Shown here piece by piece: positions 6,167-7,347 of a stretch of DNA of 7,347 nt (positions are counted from its first letter, which is position 1; the number at the start of each line of letters is the position of its first letter). A program made the position numbers and the translations under genes. Under the pieces are notes generated by a model that made no database searches, was not told where the DNA came from, and worked only from the letters and a program-made list of their open reading frames with translations. Source of the stretch: LMDS01 sp039930465 (lineage in GTDB: Bacteria > Pseudomonadota > Gammaproteobacteria > Burkholderiales > Burkholderiaceae_C); NCBI GenBank assembly GCA_039930465.1, contig JBDTTU010000154.1, positions 1 to 7,347 on the forward strand, written 5' to 3'.

Positions 6167-6170
6167 GAGG
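6167..6170 (+). promoter_or_regulatory. Ribosome binding site of the Bug/TctC protein
   Basis: GAGG, 8 bases before the ATG at 6179. It decides that start over the in-frame GTG at 6128, which would place 17 non-signal-like residues before the signal peptide. Confidence 0.6.
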
Positions 6171-6178
6171 GTTCTGAC

Positions 6179-7171
6179 ATGCATTCCATTCGCCGCCGCC
6201 ACCTGATCGCCAGCGCCGGGGCTTCGCTGCTGCCCGGCGCGCTCTTCGCGCAGGCTGCCTGGCCGAACAAGCCCGTGCGCATCGTCGTGCCGTTCGCGCC
6301 GGCCGGCACCACCGACATCCTCGCCCGCGCGCTCGCGCCTGAGCTGAGCAAGGCCTTCGGCCAGACCTTCATCATCGACAACAGGCCTGGTGCCGGCGGC
6401 AACCTCGGTGCCGATGCGGTCGCGAAGTCGCCGCCCGACGGCTACACCCTGCTGATGGGCACCGTGGGCACACACGCGATCAACGCATCGCTGTACCCGA
6501 AGATGCCGTTCGACCCGGTCAAAGACTTTGCGCCGATCGTGCTGGTGGCCGGCGTGCCCAACGTGCTGGTGATGAACCCGGCCAAGGCCGAGGCCTACAA
6601 GATCAACAACGTGGCCGACCTGATTCGTTATGCCAAGGCCAACCCCGGCAAGCTGAACATGGCTTCCAGTGGCAACGGCACCTCGATCCACCTTTCCGGC
6701 GAGCTGTTCAAGAGCATGACGGGCACCTACATGCTGCACTTCCCGTACCGCGGCTCGGGCCCGGCGCTGCTCGACCTGATGGGCGGCACGATGGACGTGA
6801 TGTTCGACAACCTGCCGTCGTCGTTGCCGCAGATCAAGGCCGGCAAGCTCAAGGCGCTGGCGGTGACGAGCGCGCAACGCAGCGCGGCCTTGCCCGACCT
6901 GCCGACCATCGCCGAAGCCGGCCCGGTGAAAGGCTTCGATGCGAGTTCGTGGTTCGGCCTGCTGGCCCCCGCCGGCACGCCGGCCGAGATCGTCAACCGC
7001 ATTCAGCAGGAAACGGCCAAGGCCTTCGAGTCGCCGGCATTCAAGGAGCGCCTGGTGGCGCAGGGTGCAATTCCCGGCGGCCAGCCGCCGGCCGAGTTCG
7101 CGCGCTTCATCGCCGCCGAGACAAAGAAGTGGGCGCAGGTGGTCAAGGCGTCTGGGGCGAAGGTCGACTGA
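6179..7171 (+). CDS. Tripartite tricarboxylate transporter (TctC/Bug) family substrate-binding protein
   Basis: Periplasmic solute receptor of the Bug family, 330 residues, a typical full length. The signal peptide (about 1-25) starts MHSIRRRHLIAS and has an Arg-Arg-His-Leu-Ile run that fits a Tat-type export signal; cleavage is probably after ALFA or AQA. Family blocks in order: WPNKPVRIVVPFAPAGTTDILAR (28-50), FIIDNRPGAGGNLGADAVAKSPPDGYTLL (64-92), INASLYPKMPFDPVKDFAPI (101-120), LHFPYRGSGPALLDLMGG (186-203), IKAGKLKALAVTS (219-231) and LLAPAGTPAEIV (261-272). The first and second blocks form part of the ligand pocket that holds carboxylate-type ligands in characterised members. No TctA/TctB membrane genes are visible here, so it is an orphan receptor in this window, as most Bug proteins are. 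The ligand cannot be predicted. It is separated from the upstream unit by a strong terminator and faces the next gene tail to tail with 20 bases between. Confidence 0.95.
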   Translation: MHSIRRRHLIASAGASLLPGALFAQAAWPNKPVRIVVPFAPAGTTDILARALAPELSKAFGQTFIIDNRPGAGGNLGADAVAKSPPDGYTLLMGTVGTHAINASLYPKMPFDPVKDFAPIVLVAGVPNVLVMNPAKAEAYKINNVADLIRYAKANPGKLNMASSGNGTSIHLSGELFKSMTGTYMLHFPYRGSGPALLDLMGGTMDVMFDNLPSSLPQIKAGKLKALAVTSAQRSAALPDLPTIAEAGPVKGFDASSWFGLLAPAGTPAEIVNRIQQETAKAFESPAFKERLVAQGAIPGGQPPAEFARFIAAETKKWAQVVKASGAKVD

Positions 7172-7177
7172 CCACGA

Positions 7178-7195
7178 CTGGCGCTGGCGCGTCAG
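7178..7195. repeat. Short stem-loop between convergent genes
   Basis: CTGGCGC (7178-7184) and GCGTCAG (7189-7195) form a 7-pair stem (one G·U on the plus-strand RNA) around TGGC. It spans the junction and includes the stop of the minus-strand gene. No T tract follows in either direction, so at best a weak terminator. Confidence 0.3.
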
Positions 7196-7347
7196 CCCGG
7201 CAGCGTAAAGCCGATCTGGCTGAGCGTGTCGGCCACGAGTTCGAGCCGCAGCACCGGGCTGTCGAGCGCCATGAAGCGGTGTTTCAGCTCGGGCTGCAGC
7301 GGCAGCATCTCGCACCAGCGGTTGGCGAGCCAGCCGCAGTCGTCCCA
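7192..7347 (-). CDS. C-terminus of a probable LON substrate-binding-domain protein, partial
   Basis: The last 51 codons of a gene entering from the right edge on the minus strand, ending at a TGA at 7194-7192. The residues include GWLANRWCEMLPLQPELKHR followed by FMALDSPVLRLELVADTL. This resembles the end of the small LON-domain proteins (peptidase S16 N-terminal-like domain without the protease) common in Burkholderiales: an 'ANRWCE-LLP' helix, then 'ALD-P--RLELV--L'. Codon use matches real genes. The family assignment is from memory of that pattern and only a quarter or so of the protein is visible, so function is tentative. Confidence 0.65.
   Translation of the reverse strand, partial: WDDCGWLANRWCEMLPLQPELKHRFMALDSPVLRLELVADTLSQIGFTLPG

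Noticed and set aside
1..7347. CRISPR array, tRNA, rRNA, transposase or insertion sequence ends
   Set aside because: Looked for repeats with regular spacing, tRNA-like sequence and transposase motifs; none seen.

Overview
The window looks like chromosomal DNA of a high-GC betaproteobacterium, most likely in the order Burkholderiales. The grounds are strong G/C preference at third codon positions, a Bug/TctC-type periplasmic binding protein standing alone (a family greatly expanded in that order), and a LON-domain protein C-terminus of the kind I associate with Burkholderiales. The genus is not determined.

Layout. (1) 1-1284, minus strand: most of a periplasmic family 5 (peptide-type) substrate-binding protein, cut by the left edge. 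(2) 1285-1621: divergent intergenic region containing a near-perfect inverted repeat. (3) 1622-5312, plus strand: a tightly packed operon of two inner-membrane permeases and one fused double ATPase, forming a dipeptide/oligopeptide-type ABC importer. Spacing is a 4-base ATGA overlap, then 2 bases. (4) 5313-6076: a region that would pass for empty intergenic DNA but reads as a compact transcription unit. It has a palindrome about 118 bases upstream of the predicted start site, a very good sigma-54 promoter (TGGCAC-N5-TTGCA), two small open frames with good ribosome binding sites, and a strong intrinsic terminator. (5) 6179-7171, plus strand: a complete Bug/TctC solute-binding protein with a Tat-like signal peptide. 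(6) 7192-7347, minus strand: the last 51 codons of a probable LON-domain protein, convergent with the Bug gene.

How the parts work together. The binding protein encoded on the minus strand would deliver peptide-like ligands to the permease/ATPase complex on the plus strand, so expression of the two halves must be balanced across the divergent intergenic region. The Bug protein is a separate uptake receptor with no tripartite tricarboxylate membrane components in view. The sigma-54 unit between them has no recognisable function. It is the least ordinary part of the window and the best candidate for something undescribed, but coding of its two small frames is inferred only from codon use, ribosome binding sites and context.
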